From Sphingomonadales bacterium (lineage in GTDB: Bacteria > Bacteroidota > Bacteroidia > Chitinophagales > Chitinophagaceae), in contig VHBB01000010.1 in the NCBI GenBank assembly GCA_016872155.1, forward strand, positions 1 to 52,880: 52,880 bases of DNA. Reading direction: 5' to 3'. Position numbers and translations under genes: made by a program. The notes beneath the pieces were generated by a model that was not told the origin of the DNA, ran no database searches, and saw nothing but the letters and a program-made list of their open reading frames with translations. Shown in pieces: positions 41,108 to 51,471 of the stretch (position 1 is the first letter of the stretch; every line of letters begins with the position of its first letter).

Positions 41108-42313
41108 CTATTGTAAGGCCTGATCGAGGTCTGAAATAATATCGGCTGCGGTCTCGATGCCCACGTGCATGCGGATGAGTCCGTCGGTAATTCCGTATTT
41201 TTCTTTCTCTTCTTTGGGAACACTAAAATGAGTCATCGAGGCAGGATGAGATAACAGGGTATCGCAAGTGCCCAACGAAACGGCTCTTACGCAGAGCTCT
41301 ACTTTATTCATAAAGTCGATACCGCCCTGTAATCCCTTTTTCAATTCAAAACTAAGCAGTGCACCGGCCTGTCGCATTTGTTTTGCAGCAATAGCATGAT
41401 CGGGATGCGAAGAGAGACCCGTATAATTGACCCGGGCCACGGCTGCATGCTGGTTAAGAAAAGCGGCGATCTGCTCGGCATTGGTGCAGTGTTTGTCCAT
41501 TCTTACCTCGAGTGTCTTGATGCCTTGTGTCAAGAGATAGGCATCAAAGGGGCTGGCACAGGCGCCGGTGGTACGAAAAAATTTTGCAATGGAGGTGCTC
41601 ATTCGTTCTACATCGCGGCCTACTAAGATTCCGCCAATGGCCGTTCCGTGCCCATTGAGAAATTTGGTGGTGGAGTGTATTATAAAATCTGCTCCATGCG
41701 CAAAAGGTTGTTGCAGGTAGGGAGTAGCGAACGTATTATCGCAGGCGACCAAACAATTGTATTTTTTGGCCAGGGCGCAAAGCGCAGCAAGATCGACGCA
41801 CTGCAAAGTAGGATTGGCCGGTGTTTCGAGGTAGAGCATCTTGATGGAGCGGTCGGATCGTAGCAACGCTTCGGCGCGGTTGAGATCGCGCAAGTCACCA
41901 ATAACAGCGCTAATACCGAAGCGAGGCAAGATGCGATGCACCAATTCGTCGGTGCCGCCATAGAGCGAAAAATGAGAGAGAATTTTATCGCCCTGGCTTA
42001 GCGTACTCATCATGAGTGTAGTAATGGCTGCCATGCCCGAGGCATGCAATATGCCTTTTGCCTCAATGCCGAGTCCGTATGTTTCGAGCAGCGCGATCTT
42101 TTCTTCGGCCTCTGTTACCGTCGGATTACCCCAACGGGCATAGATATAGCCGGGCTCTTGTCCGGTAAAGCGATGCATACCTTGCTCGGCACTATCGAAC
42201 ACGTAGGTACTGCTGGCGTAAATAGGGGTCAAATGCGCATGGGCTGCATTGGAGCGGTGTCCGCCGTGCACGGCGACCGATCCCCATCCTTTAGCCGGTG
42301 TCAATTTTTTCAT
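41108..42313 (-). CDS. Cys/Met metabolism PLP-dependent enzyme (cystathionine gamma-synthase/methionine gamma-lyase type)
   Basis: A 401-residue fold-type I PLP enzyme: YARWGNPTVTEAEEKIALLE phosphate/substrate loop, HASGMAAI, and the PLP Lys in HSTTKFLNGHGTAIGG (about residue 208). The C-terminal LGTCDTLLSHPASMTH is typical of cystathionine gamma-synthase, beta/gamma-lyases and methionine gamma-lyases; which reaction applies cannot be settled here. The frame is open 15 codons further upstream, but the ATG at 42313 matches the family start. It follows fabH after 11 bases. Confidence 0.92.
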   Translation of the reverse strand: MKKLTPAKGWGSVAVHGGHRSNAAHAHLTPIYASSTYVFDSAEQGMHRFTGQEPGYIYARWGNPTVTEAEEKIALLETYGLGIEAKGILHASGMAAITTLMMSTLSQGDKILSHFSLYGGTDELVHRILPRFGISAVIGDLRDLNRAEALLRSDRSIKMLYLETPANPTLQCVDLAALCALAKKYNCLVACDNTFATPYLQQPFAHGADFIIHSTTKFLNGHGTAIGGILVGRDVERMSTSIAKFFRTTGACASPFDAYLLTQGIKTLEVRMDKHCTNAEQIAAFLNQHAAVARVNYTGLSSHPDHAIAAKQMRQAGALLSFELKKGLQGGIDFMNKVELCVRAVSLGTCDTLLSHPASMTHFSVPKEEKEKYGITDGLIRMHVGIETAADIISDLDQALQ

Positions 42314-42324
42314 AGGGCGTTTGA

Positions 42325-43329
42325 TTATGAATTGCTGTCGTAGGCCCACTTTACCCAAATGGCGCCCCAGGTAAATCCACCTCCAAAGGCTGCAAGAATT
42401 AGGTTATCTCCTTTTTTGAGTTTGGATTCCCACTCCCACAAACATAAGGGAATCGTTGCGGCCGTGGTGTTACCATAACGATCGATATTAATCATTACTT
42501 TTTCTGTCGTTAGGCCCATTCGGTTGGCCGTGGCATCTATTATGCGCAGATTGGCCTGGTGCGGAACCAGCCAGGCAATATCGGCTCCGGTCAATTTATT
42601 TCTCTCCATTAGCTCGGCACTAACGTCGGCCATCCCTTTAACGGCGAATTTAAATACAGGTTGCCCCTCTTGGTAGGCATAGTGTTCTCTATTGGCTACT
42701 GTTTCTTGACTGGCGGGCCGTAAGGATCCACCGGCTTTCATGTGCAAGTAGCTGGCTCCGTTGCCGTCGCTTCGCAAGATACTGTCCACAATACCCAGTC
42801 CGCTGGTGTCGGGTTCTAGCAATACGGCACCGGCCCCATCGCCAAAGATGATACAGGTTGCTCTGTCTTGGTAATCTACAATTGCACTCATTTTATCGGC
42901 CCCGCAGACCACTACTTTTTTGTAGCGACCACTTTCTATGAGCGCAGCTCCTTGCGCAAGGGCAAATAAGAAGCCCGAGCAAGCGGCCGACAGGTCGAAA
43001 CCCCAGGCATGGGTCGCCCCGATCTTGGCACAGACCAGGTTGGCCGTGGATGGAAAGACCATATCGGACGTTACGGTACCTACGATCAAACACTCGATCT
43101 CTTCGGGGCGGATTCCTCTTTTTTTGCAGAGTTCCAACACAGCGGGTACCACCATGTCGGAGGTGGCCTTTCCTTTTTCTTTTTGAATTCTTCGTTCTGC
43201 GATTCTGGTGCGTGTTCGAATCCATTCGTCGTTGGTATCGACCATTTTTTCGAGATCGAAATTGGTGAGTTTCTCTTCGGGAACGTAGCCGCCCACAGCG
43301 GTGATGGCAGCTTGAATCTTGCTTTGCAT
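42325..43329 (-). CDS. fabH: 3-oxoacyl-ACP synthase III
   Basis: A 334-residue KAS III that starts fatty-acid synthesis by condensing acyl-CoA with malonyl-ACP. Catalytic C117 (AACSGFL), His in PHQANLRII and Asn in GNTTAATI are present; N-terminal [13 protein letters not shown] is characteristic. A -7 box lies 22 nt upstream of the ATG. It heads an operon with the PLP enzyme and the GNAT gene, an unexpected pairing of lipid and amino-acid metabolism. Confidence 0.97.
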   Translation of the reverse strand: MQSKIQAAITAVGGYVPEEKLTNFDLEKMVDTNDEWIRTRTRIAERRIQKEKGKATSDMVVPAVLELCKKRGIRPEEIECLIVGTVTSDMVFPSTANLVCAKIGATHAWGFDLSAACSGFLFALAQGAALIESGRYKKVVVCGADKMSAIVDYQDRATCIIFGDGAGAVLLEPDTSGLGIVDSILRSDGNGASYLHMKAGGSLRPASQETVANREHYAYQEGQPVFKFAVKGMADVSAELMERNKLTGADIAWLVPHQANLRIIDATANRMGLTTEKVMINIDRYGNTTAATIPLCLWEWESKLKKGDNLILAAFGGGFTWGAIWVKWAYDSNS

Positions 43330-43351
43330 GCGGTTGAATTGAAAAATTGGG

Positions 43352-43359
43352 CAAAGTTA
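43352..43359 (-). promoter_or_regulatory. -7 element (TAACTTTG) of the fabH operon
   Basis: Exact TAnnTTTG match on the minus strand, 22 nt before the fabH ATG; back to back with the ruvA -7 box. Confidence 0.65.
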
Positions 43360-43381
43360 AGGTAAACCACTGCTGGCTTCT

Positions 43382-43388
43382 TAACTTG
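43382..43388 (+). promoter_or_regulatory. -7 element (TAACTTG) of ruvA
   Basis: TAACTTG, one T short of consensus, ends 4 nt before the ruvA ATG at 43393. Confidence 0.5.
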
Positions 43389-43392
43389 CGGT

Positions 43393-43974
43393 ATGATCAG
43401 CTTTTTAAAGGGAAAATTTGTTCAAAAGACACCGGCTCAGGTCTGGATGGAGGTGGGGGGAGTCGGGTACGAAATCAATATAAGTTTAAACACGTATTCT
43501 AAAATTCAGTCCCTTTCGGAGGGTATGCTGTACACGCATTTGCTGATCAAAGAAGACGCTCATCAGCTTTTTGGCTTTGTTGATCTTTCAGAAAAGGATC
43601 TTTTTCAACATCTTATAAGCGTTTCGGGAATCGGGGCCAGCACGGCTCGGGTGATGCTTTCGTACTTAAAACCCGAAGAGTTGGCCGGAGCGATCGTGCG
43701 GGGCGATACCCGTTCGCTTGAGTCCATCAAAGGAATTGGAAAAAAGACCGCCGAAAGGATGGTTTTGGAGCTCAAAGACAAGCTGGCCAAACATCCCCTC
43801 GAAACAAATAATTCTGCTCTGATAAACAATACTTTGCAACAAGATTCGTTAAATGCTCTGATGGCCTTGGGCATCAGTCGGCAAGCCGCTTCGCAGGCTC
43901 TTGACAAGGTACTCAAGAATCACCCGGACCTGGGAGCCGAAGAGTTGATAAAATTGACACTTCGCTCCTTGTAG
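43393..43974 (+). CDS. ruvA: Holliday junction branch migration protein RuvA
   Basis: A 193-residue RuvA, which tetramerises on Holliday junctions and positions the RuvB motors. The OB-fold start MISFLKGKFVQKTPAQVWMEVGGVGYEI, helix-hairpin-helix motifs ISVSGIGASTARVML and IKGIGKKTAERMVLELKDKL, and a C-terminal RuvB-binding domain are visible. It precedes sprA by 29 bases on the same strand, an order known from other Bacteroidota. The near-leaderless promoter upstream suggests sprA may be co-transcribed from it. Confidence 0.97.
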   Translation: MISFLKGKFVQKTPAQVWMEVGGVGYEINISLNTYSKIQSLSEGMLYTHLLIKEDAHQLFGFVDLSEKDLFQHLISVSGIGASTARVMLSYLKPEELAGAIVRGDTRSLESIKGIGKKTAERMVLELKDKLAKHPLETNNSALINNTLQQDSLNALMALGISRQAASQALDKVLKNHPDLGAEELIKLTLRSL

Positions 43975-44003
43975 TCCTAACCAAAACTAACGACCGGAGC
44001 AGT

Positions 44004-47000
44004 TTGATTCGTTTAGCAACAAATATTGTTGGGCCCTTTTTTCTATTGATCTGTAATGGGGTGTTTTGTCTTTCTGCCGGGGCAACAACACCTGTTGCCG
44101 ATACGACCCGTTATCCGCTATACGACCGTTACAGCAGTCCTTACCTGCAACGCCAACCTACCGGCTTTGACCTGCGGGATACTTCTATTGTCAAAAGAAG
44201 GGTTGAGTACGATCCCATTACCAGGCGCTACTATAGTACCGAGATGATCGGCAATCGTTATTACCGCGCACCGGCTTCTTTTTCGATGCAAGAATTTTTG
44301 CAACTCAAAGGCAGGCAAGACGAAGTAGAGTATTTTAGAAAGAGGGCCTCGATGCTAAGCGATATGAATCGAAGGCTCAACCGGCCCCGATTCAGGGTCA
44401 GCAACGATTGGTACAATCGCATTATGGGCGTAGGTCCTGACGGAAAAGTAAAAGTCGATATTAAGCCGGCAGGGTATGTAGATTTTTTGGCAGGATACCA
44501 GGGACAAAATATCAAGAATCCCACGCTGCCCGAGAGAGCTCGTCGCAATGGCGGGTTTGATTTTAACATGAACTCACAGTTGCAGATGGATGCACAGATC
44601 GGAGAGAAGTTGAAGCTTCCGATCAACTACAACACGCTGGCCAATTTCAATTTTGACAACCAGCTCAAACTCGATTTTAAAGGACAAGATGACGATATTA
44701 TCAAACAGTTCGAGGCCGGCAACACGAGCTTTGCTTCGAAGGGAACCCTTATTCCCGGTGCGCAAGCCTTGTTTGGAGTAAAGACACAGCTTCAATTTGG
44801 AAAATTATTTGTGACCACCGTGTTGGCCGATCAGCGTTCGCAACGTCAATCGATGGGTGTGCAAGGTGGCGCCACGGCGCAACGCTTTACACTAAAGGCC
44901 GATGAGTACGACGAGAACCGTCACTTTTTAATGGCCCAGTACTTTCGCACGCAGTATAACCAGGCTATGAAGCAGCTGCCTGTGGTCAATTCGCGGGTAC
45001 AGATTCTGCGTGTCGAAGCTTGGGTCACGAACAGAAATGGAACCACGACCGATACGCGCGATGTGGTAGCTTTTATGGACTTGGGCGAAAACAGACCGTA
45101 TTCGCCATTGCTGTCGGGTGGTGTAAGTCCGCTGCCACAAAACGGTGCCAATAATCTTTATTCGCTTCTGGTATCGAGTCCGGCCTATAGAAATTCTGCG
45201 CAGGTACAATCGGCACTAACCAATGCAGGTCTTACACCGGTACAGGACTTTGAAAAAACCTTTGCCCGTAAACTACAGCCTACCGAATATTATTTTAATC
45301 CGCAGATCGGATTTATCTCTTTAAATCAGCCCCTGCAGCCCGACGAGGTGTTGGGAGTGGCCATTCAATACACCTACAATGGCAAAGTGTACCAATTGGG
45401 AGAATTCTCGCAGGATGTGCCCCCCGATACGACCGGAAATTTACAGCGGGTCTTGTTTTTGAAATTGCTAAAGGCAACCTCACAGCGCACCATGCTGCCC
45501 ATTTGGGATCTGATGATGAAGAATGTTTACTCCGTTGGTTTTGGACAACTCGAAAGACAAGACTTTACCCTCGATCTTTTGTACGAAGAACCATCGTTGG
45601 GCGAAAAGCGTTACTTGCCGCCGGCCGAAGTGGTAGATCCCTACAAGGGAATGCCCATTATTGCGCAGGTCAATCTCGATCGACTCAATAATCAAAATGA
45701 TCCGCAACCCGATGGGGTCTTCGATTTTATCGAAGGGTTTACGGTCATCTCTTCGCAGAGCCGAATTATTTTTCCGGTCTTGGAGCCGTTTGGTCATGAC
45801 CTGGATTATCTCTATGCCAATGCGGCCGCGCGCAACAAATATCTTTTTTATCCGCTCTACGATACCATCAAGGCCATCGCGCAGACCTTTGCAAATCTCA
45901 ACCGATTCAAATTGGTAGGTCGCTCTCGCTCAGCCGGACTCGGCAGTGGTACTAACCCCATGGCTGGCATGAATGGTGCCATGCCCGGACAAGCCGGTAG
46001 CAGCGAGTACCAATTAGGATTCAATATTCCCCGTGGTTCGGTGAGTGTAACGGCGGGTGGTCAACTCTTAACGGAGAATGTTGACTATGAGATCAACTAC
46101 GATCTGGGCACACTTCGTGTGGTCAATCCCTCGATCATTAGCGCTGGTATTCCGGTCAATATCAATTACGAGAATAACCAGGCCTTTGGCTTTCAGCAAA
46201 AGAATTTTTTGGGATTGCGCCTAGACTATCTTGCCAATAAACGATTGAGTTTAGGAGGAACCGTGGTGCGATTGGGTGAGCGTCCATTTTTTATTAAGCA
46301 ATCGTACGGAGAAGATCCGATTCGTAACGCCATGTTCGGCATGGACCTAGACTATAGAAACGATCTGCCACGACTTACCAAACTACTGGACAAACTTCCT
46401 TTCTATGCGGCCAAAGGGCCATCTTCTATATCGGCCTATGCAGAAGCGGCCGTGCTGCAACCGGGTCATGCTCGTCAGATCAACGGAACAAACTACGACG
46501 GAACCCCGCAGCGATCCGGACAGGTATACATAGACGATTTTGAAGGAGCAAGAGCGGCCATTGACCTACGCTTTCCCTTGCTAAGCTGGACGCTGGCATC
46601 AGTGCCACAGGGCAATGGTCTCTTTTCTGAGTCTTCTCTCACTGACGATTTGCGCAGCGGGCGAAACAGAGCCAAGCTGGCCTGGTACAATATTGAGCCC
46701 GTGTTGCAAGAGAAAAGAAGCCCTAATAATCCCATCAATGATGTGAACGAACTATCCGATCCGCGTGTGCGACAGGTATTGCAACGTGAGATCTTTCCTC
46801 GTCGAAGCACGCAATTCGGAGAAGGTCTGTTGACGACCTTCGATCTGGCCTTTTATCCAAAAGAGAGAGGCCCCTATAATTTTGAGACCGATCCCAACCG
46901 TATCAGCGCCCTTGGTAATCTGCGAAATCCTCGCGATGCATGGGGTGGACTTATGCGTAATATCGATCAAACCGATTTTGAGACGGGCAACATTGAGTTC

Positions 47001-50000
47001 ATAGAGTTTTGGTTGCAAGATCCCTTTATCAACAACGTTACTAATCCGGCTGGGGGGCAACTTTATTTTGACCTCGGCAATATTTCTGAAGATGTATTGC
47101 GCGACGGAAGAAGGCAATACGAAAATGGATTGCCAACTCCCACCAATAATGCCAGAGTGGATAGTAGTGGAGCCTGGGGTAGCGTACCAGCTATTCCATT
47201 GCAGGTAACCAATGCGTTTAGTAACGTTGCGACCGACCGCGTGTTTCAGGATGTGGGATTTGACGGACTTACCGATGACGGAGAAAAAAATAAATTCGCC
47301 AATTATCTGACCCAGCTACGTACTAATTTCGGAGCCGCCTCTACGATCTATCAAAAAGCATTGCTCGACCCCTCGGGCGATAACTTTAAACCTTACCGGG
47401 ATGCTTCTTTCGACCAGCAAAATGCCGGTATTCTGCGTCGCTACAAAGACATCAACAACCCGCATGGTAACTCGCCCGTTTCGAATAACAATACCCAGTT
47501 CGTAACAGCCTTTAGCCAGTATCCCGATGCCGAGGAGCTTAATCGCGACAATACGATGAACGAGGCCGAAGAGTATTTTCAATACCGAGTGGATATTTTA
47601 CCGAACATGGCGCCAGGGTCGAATTATATTACCGATGTTCGTACGCCCACCGTTACACTGGCCAACGGACAAACCCGTACGGAGCGCTGGTATCTGTTTC
47701 GTATTCCGGTAGAGCAATACGAAAGAAAAGTGGGTTCTATTCCAGATTTCAAGTCGATTCGTTTTATCAGAATGTTCGTGACGGGCTTTACCGATTCGGT
47801 GGTGATGCGCTTTGGCAAATTGGAACTGATCAGAAACCAGTGGAGAAAATTCAGAAACCGTATCGATACCACCGGTGCCTATAGTAATATTCCTAGTCCT
47901 GACTTTGTTGCTTTCAATACGCTCTCGGTAAATGTAGAGGAGAATGACCAACGCCAGCCCATCATATACCGTATTCCGCCCGGCATCGAAAGACAGCAAC
48001 AGCTGAGCAACAATAATGTGGCGCTTTTCTTGAACGAACAGGCCTTGAGCATGCAGGTTTGCGGGTTGCCGCAGAACGATGCCCGGGGTGTATTCAAGAC
48101 CTTAAATATGGACCTGCGCCAATACGGAAAGCTAGATATGTTCATACATGCCGAGTCGGTTCAGGGTGCTGAGCCGCTGCAGCCTGGCGACCTGTATGCT
48201 GTGGTTCGGATCGGGAATGATTTTAACGGAAACTATTACGAAGTTAGAATTCCACTTAAGAGGACCGAATTCGGTGAACGAGATAGTATCAATATTTGGC
48301 CCGAGGTCAACAATCTGAATTTATCGTTGCAAGACTTGATGGATTTAAAAGTGAGGAGGAACAAATCGGGTATTGCCCCTTCTCGCTATTACCGAGAACG
48401 GTTGGCCAACGGGCGCACCTATGCGATTTTGGGAAATCCCAATCTGGGCGAAGTAAGAGGTATTTTGCTGGGTGTAGAAAATGCGCTGCAAGAGGCTATT
48501 TGTGCGGAGGTTTGGTTCAATGAACTTCGATTGCAGCAACTCGACGAAAAAGGCGGATGGGCCGCACTGGGTAGAGCCGATATAAAATTGTCCGATTTGG
48601 GAACGATCTCCTTGTCGGGGTCTGCTCGTAGCAGAGGATTCGGAACCCTGGAACAACGCGTTAATGAAAGAAGTCGAGAAGATGTTTACACGGCAGATGC
48701 CGCTATCACGATCGAGGCGGGTAAATTGCTTCCTCAAAAACTAGGTATGCAAATTCCGCTGTATGCCGGCATAAGCCACCGAAGCAGCACACCGGAGTAC
48801 GATCCTTACGACCTTGATATTGATTTGCGTACCAAGTTGCGCGATACCGAAAAGAGTAAACGAGATTCAATCCGCACCGACGCTCAAGATATTTCGACCA
48901 TCAAAACCTTTAACCTGACCAATGTAAAGATGGCCCCCAAAGAAGGCAAGCAACCCAAGCCTTGGAGTGCCAGTAATTTCGATCTTACCTATTCGTATAT
49001 ACAGACATTGGCACATAATCCGCTTATCGAGGCCGATGAACTTAGAAGGACCCGTGCCGTGTTGGGATATGGATTTGCTCCCACACCCAAAACGGTAGAA
49101 CCCTTTAAGAAGTTGATCCGATCTAACTCAAAATGGTGGAGCCTGGTGCGTGATCTGAATTTCAATTATGTGCCTTCTCAGTTTGCTTTTAGGGCCGATG
49201 TGTTTAGACAATTTGGCGCTACGCGTCCACGCAATGTTGGCGGTGGCCCTTATAAAGTTCCCGAAACCTATAACAAGTTCTTTACGTTCGATCGTTTTTA
49301 TGTCTTGCAGTGGAATTTAGCGCGCTCGCTGTCGATGGATTTTTCGGCCGTCAACAATGCCCGCATTGATGAACCCTTCGGGCGAATTGATAATGCCGTA
49401 AAAAAAGACTCCGTGCGTGGCAATTTGTTCAAGGGGGGGCGCAATACGCAATACCAGCAAGATGTGACCGTCAATTACAATGTGCCGACCTCAAAAATTC
49501 CGCTGCTCGACTGGACCTCGGCTCGTGCCAGCATCAACAGCAAGTATAATTGGCTGGCCTCTTCGCTCTTGGCGCGAAGTTTAGGCAATAAGGTCACTAA
49601 CTCTCAAACTCGAACGCTCAATGGAGAATTAAAATGGGAAGAACTCTACAACAAATCATTGCTGATTCGTAAACTAAACAATGCGCTGGCCAGTTCTTCT
49701 GCAAATGCGCAGCGTACACAAAACCGTGCGTCTGCCAAGGAGAGCGGGCAGGGCGGTGCCGGTACCAGTGTAAAGAAACGCCGGGGTGCCAAAAGACCTC
49801 CTGCCGATTTTGGAAGATCGGATCAAGACACAGCTATCGCTCCAGTTAGGGACAACACCTATGCCGATGGTCGTGAAACAGGTAACCGCAATAAAACTAA
49901 TACTGCGTTCGCTCCCACTACGTTGCGTTTCCGGTACGATACCCTGCGAAACAGCAAAGGCGATATCGTTAAGATCAAAAAAGTAAAGATCAAAAAGTTA

Positions 50001-51470
50001 AAGGAGCCTACCGAAAAAGCACCTCGCGCAACTCCCGAATTAAGCGCAGCCGCCCGCGCCGGTTTGCAATTTGCCACCATGCTAAAGCGCACGGCTATAC
50101 AGTATACCGAGGATATGGGAACCATCTTGCCCGGTTTTATGGACAGTACGTCTTTATTAGGCATTAACCGCCGAAGCTTTGAGCCCGGCTTCGGGTATGT
50201 ATTCGGGTATCAACCCGACACCAATTGGATCAATCGTTTTGGGCAAAAGGGATTGCTATCTCGCGACTCGCTCGTAAGCGCCATGATTCAACAGCGCTAT
50301 AACCAGCGACTCAATATTACCGCGCAGTTGAGTCCTGTTAAGGATTTTACCATCGATCTCAACGTAGACAAGACCTTCGACAAGCAGTACAGCGAGCTTT
50401 ACAAAGACACGACCGGTTTTTCCGGCTTGGCGCGCCTTAGCCCCTATGCGATGGGAAGTTTCAATATTAGTTATATCTCTTTTCAAACGCTTTTTGCGCC
50501 GTTCGATCCCAATATTGTCTCGGGTACCTTTAAGCAATTCGAGGCGAACAGAAAAATACTCTCTGCCCGTTTGGCGGGTTTGAATCCCTATGGAACAGGC
50601 GTAGTCGGTACCGATGGATATGCCAAGGGTTATGGGCGCTATGCACAAGATGTGGTGATTCCTGCTTTCTTGGCGGCTTATACCAATAAAGATCCTGCAT
50701 CAATTAAATTATTTAGCAACAGTAATCCTTCGGTGCGGTCGAATCCGTTTCGATCACTAATGCCGCTGCCCAACTGGACCCTCACCTATAATGGTCTTTC
50801 TCGTTTGCCCGGATTCGATAAGATCTTTACTAATTTTTCGTTGCGACACGGATATAAGAGCACACTGAGTATGAATAGCTTTAACACGGCCCTGCTCTTT
50901 ACCGATCCGTTGCGTATTGGATATCCCTCTTTTCGCGATACGCTGACAGGTAATTTTATTCCTTATTTTCTAGTGCCCAATATTACCATACAAGAGGCCT
51001 TCGAACCACTCATTGAGATCGACATGACTTTTACTAATCAGTTGCAAACTCGATTCGAGTTTAGAAAAAGTCGTCAGCTTAGTCTTTCTCTTATCGATTA
51101 TCAATTGGCCGAGAACCGCTCGACCGAAGTAACGTTCGGCCTTAACTGGAGAAAGAAGGGATTGCCTTTGATCAAGAACATTCCATTTGGTAAAAATGGG
51201 GCCAAGCTTGACAATGATGTTACCATGCGCATGGACTTTAGCCTTCGTGATGATGCTACTGCTAACAGTAAGCTGGACCAAGGGACGGCCTTTGGAACCG
51301 GCGGACAGCGTGTTGTGCGTATTGCGCCCTCCATCGATTATGTGCTCAATAATAAAGTGAGCATGCGACTCTACTTTGAACAAAACCGCACCATCCCCAA
51401 GATCAGCAGTGCGTTTCCGGTTACTAATACACGCGCCGGGGTACAGGTGCGTATTTCGCTGGCACAGTAA
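44004..51470 (+). CDS. sprA: Cell-surface protein SprA, type IX secretion translocon
   Basis: At 2488 residues this is by far the largest gene here. It matches SprA, the giant outer-membrane beta-barrel that forms the T9SS translocon, needed for protein secretion and gliding. It starts with a signal peptide (MIRLATNIVGPFFLLICNGVFCLSAGA) from a TTG codon at 44004; no ATG is available nearby. The long body shows repeated amphipathic strands and SprA-type segments such as GYVDFLAGYQGQNIKNPTLP and YIDDFEGARAAIDL. Residues ~1890-2010 are a low-complexity basic, Pro- and Gly-rich stretch (ANAQRTQNRASAKES...). It ends 1 base before the convergent SDR gene. Confidence 0.95.
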   Translation: MIRLATNIVGPFFLLICNGVFCLSAGATTPVADTTRYPLYDRYSSPYLQRQPTGFDLRDTSIVKRRVEYDPITRRYYSTEMIGNRYYRAPASFSMQEFLQLKGRQDEVEYFRKRASMLSDMNRRLNRPRFRVSNDWYNRIMGVGPDGKVKVDIKPAGYVDFLAGYQGQNIKNPTLPERARRNGGFDFNMNSQLQMDAQIGEKLKLPINYNTLANFNFDNQLKLDFKGQDDDIIKQFEAGNTSFASKGTLIPGAQALFGVKTQLQFGKLFVTTVLADQRSQRQSMGVQGGATAQRFTLKADEYDENRHFLMAQYFRTQYNQAMKQLPVVNSRVQILRVEAWVTNRNGTTTDTRDVVAFMDLGENRPYSPLLSGGVSPLPQNGANNLYSLLVSSPAYRNSAQVQSALTNAGLTPVQDFEKTFARKLQPTEYYFNPQIGFISLNQPLQPDEVLGVAIQYTYNGKVYQLGEFSQDVPPDTTGNLQRVLFLKLLKATSQRTMLPIWDLMMKNVYSVGFGQLERQDFTLDLLYEEPSLGEKRYLPPAEVVDPYKGMPIIAQVNLDRLNNQNDPQPDGVFDFIEGFTVISSQSRIIFPVLEPFGHDLDYLYANAAARNKYLFYPLYDTIKAIAQTFANLNRFKLVGRSRSAGLGSGTNPMAGMNGAMPGQAGSSEYQLGFNIPRGSVSVTAGGQLLTENVDYEINYDLGTLRVVNPSIISAGIPVNINYENNQAFGFQQKNFLGLRLDYLANKRLSLGGTVVRLGERPFFIKQSYGEDPIRNAMFGMDLDYRNDLPRLTKLLDKLPFYAAKGPSSISAYAEAAVLQPGHARQINGTNYDGTPQRSGQVYIDDFEGARAAIDLRFPLLSWTLASVPQGNGLFSESSLTDDLRSGRNRAKLAWYNIEPVLQEKRSPNNPINDVNELSDPRVRQVLQREIFPRRSTQFGEGLLTTFDLAFYPKERGPYNFETDPNRISALGNLRNPRDAWGGLMRNIDQTDFETGNIEFIEFWLQDPFINNVTNPAGGQLYFDLGNISEDVLRDGRRQYENGLPTPTNNARVDSSGAWGSVPAIPLQVTNAFSNVATDRVFQDVGFDGLTDDGEKNKFANYLTQLRTNFGAASTIYQKALLDPSGDNFKPYRDASFDQQNAGILRRYKDINNPHGNSPVSNNNTQFVTAFSQYPDAEELNRDNTMNEAEEYFQYRVDILPNMAPGSNYITDVRTPTVTLANGQTRTERWYLFRIPVEQYERKVGSIPDFKSIRFIRMFVTGFTDSVVMRFGKLELIRNQWRKFRNRIDTTGAYSNIPSPDFVAFNTLSVNVEENDQRQPIIYRIPPGIERQQQLSNNNVALFLNEQALSMQVCGLPQNDARGVFKTLNMDLRQYGKLDMFIHAESVQGAEPLQPGDLYAVVRIGNDFNGNYYEVRIPLKRTEFGERDSINIWPEVNNLNLSLQDLMDLKVRRNKSGIAPSRYYRERLANGRTYAILGNPNLGEVRGILLGVENALQEAICAEVWFNELRLQQLDEKGGWAALGRADIKLSDLGTISLSGSARSRGFGTLEQRVNERSREDVYTADAAITIEAGKLLPQKLGMQIPLYAGISHRSSTPEYDPYDLDIDLRTKLRDTEKSKRDSIRTDAQDISTIKTFNLTNVKMAPKEGKQPKPWSASNFDLTYSYIQTLAHNPLIEADELRRTRAVLGYGFAPTPKTVEPFKKLIRSNSKWWSLVRDLNFNYVPSQFAFRADVFRQFGATRPRNVGGGPYKVPETYNKFFTFDRFYVLQWNLARSLSMDFSAVNNARIDEPFGRIDNAVKKDSVRGNLFKGGRNTQYQQDVTVNYNVPTSKIPLLDWTSARASINSKYNWLASSLLARSLGNKVTNSQTRTLNGELKWEELYNKSLLIRKLNNALASSSANAQRTQNRASAKESGQGGAGTSVKKRRGAKRPPADFGRSDQDTAIAPVRDNTYADGRETGNRNKTNTAFAPTTLRFRYDTLRNSKGDIVKIKKVKIKKLKEPTEKAPRATPELSAAARAGLQFATMLKRTAIQYTEDMGTILPGFMDSTSLLGINRRSFEPGFGYVFGYQPDTNWINRFGQKGLLSRDSLVSAMIQQRYNQRLNITAQLSPVKDFTIDLNVDKTFDKQYSELYKDTTGFSGLARLSPYAMGSFNISYISFQTLFAPFDPNIVSGTFKQFEANRKILSARLAGLNPYGTGVVGTDGYAKGYGRYAQDVVIPAFLAAYTNKDPASIKLFSNSNPSVRSNPFRSLMPLPNWTLTYNGLSRLPGFDKIFTNFSLRHGYKSTLSMNSFNTALLFTDPLRIGYPSFRDTLTGNFIPYFLVPNITIQEAFEPLIEIDMTFTNQLQTRFEFRKSRQLSLSLIDYQLAENRSTEVTFGLNWRKKGLPLIKNIPFGKNGAKLDNDVTMRMDFSLRDDATANSKLDQGTAFGTGGQRVVRIAPSIDYVLNNKVSMRLYFEQNRTIPKISSAFPVTNTRAGVQVRISLAQ

Positions 51471-51471
51471 T

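Noticed and set aside
51101-51383. Minus-strand frames opposite the 3' end of sprA
   Set aside because: Several overlapping antisense frames occur there, none with recognisable domains; all are shadows of the SprA frame.
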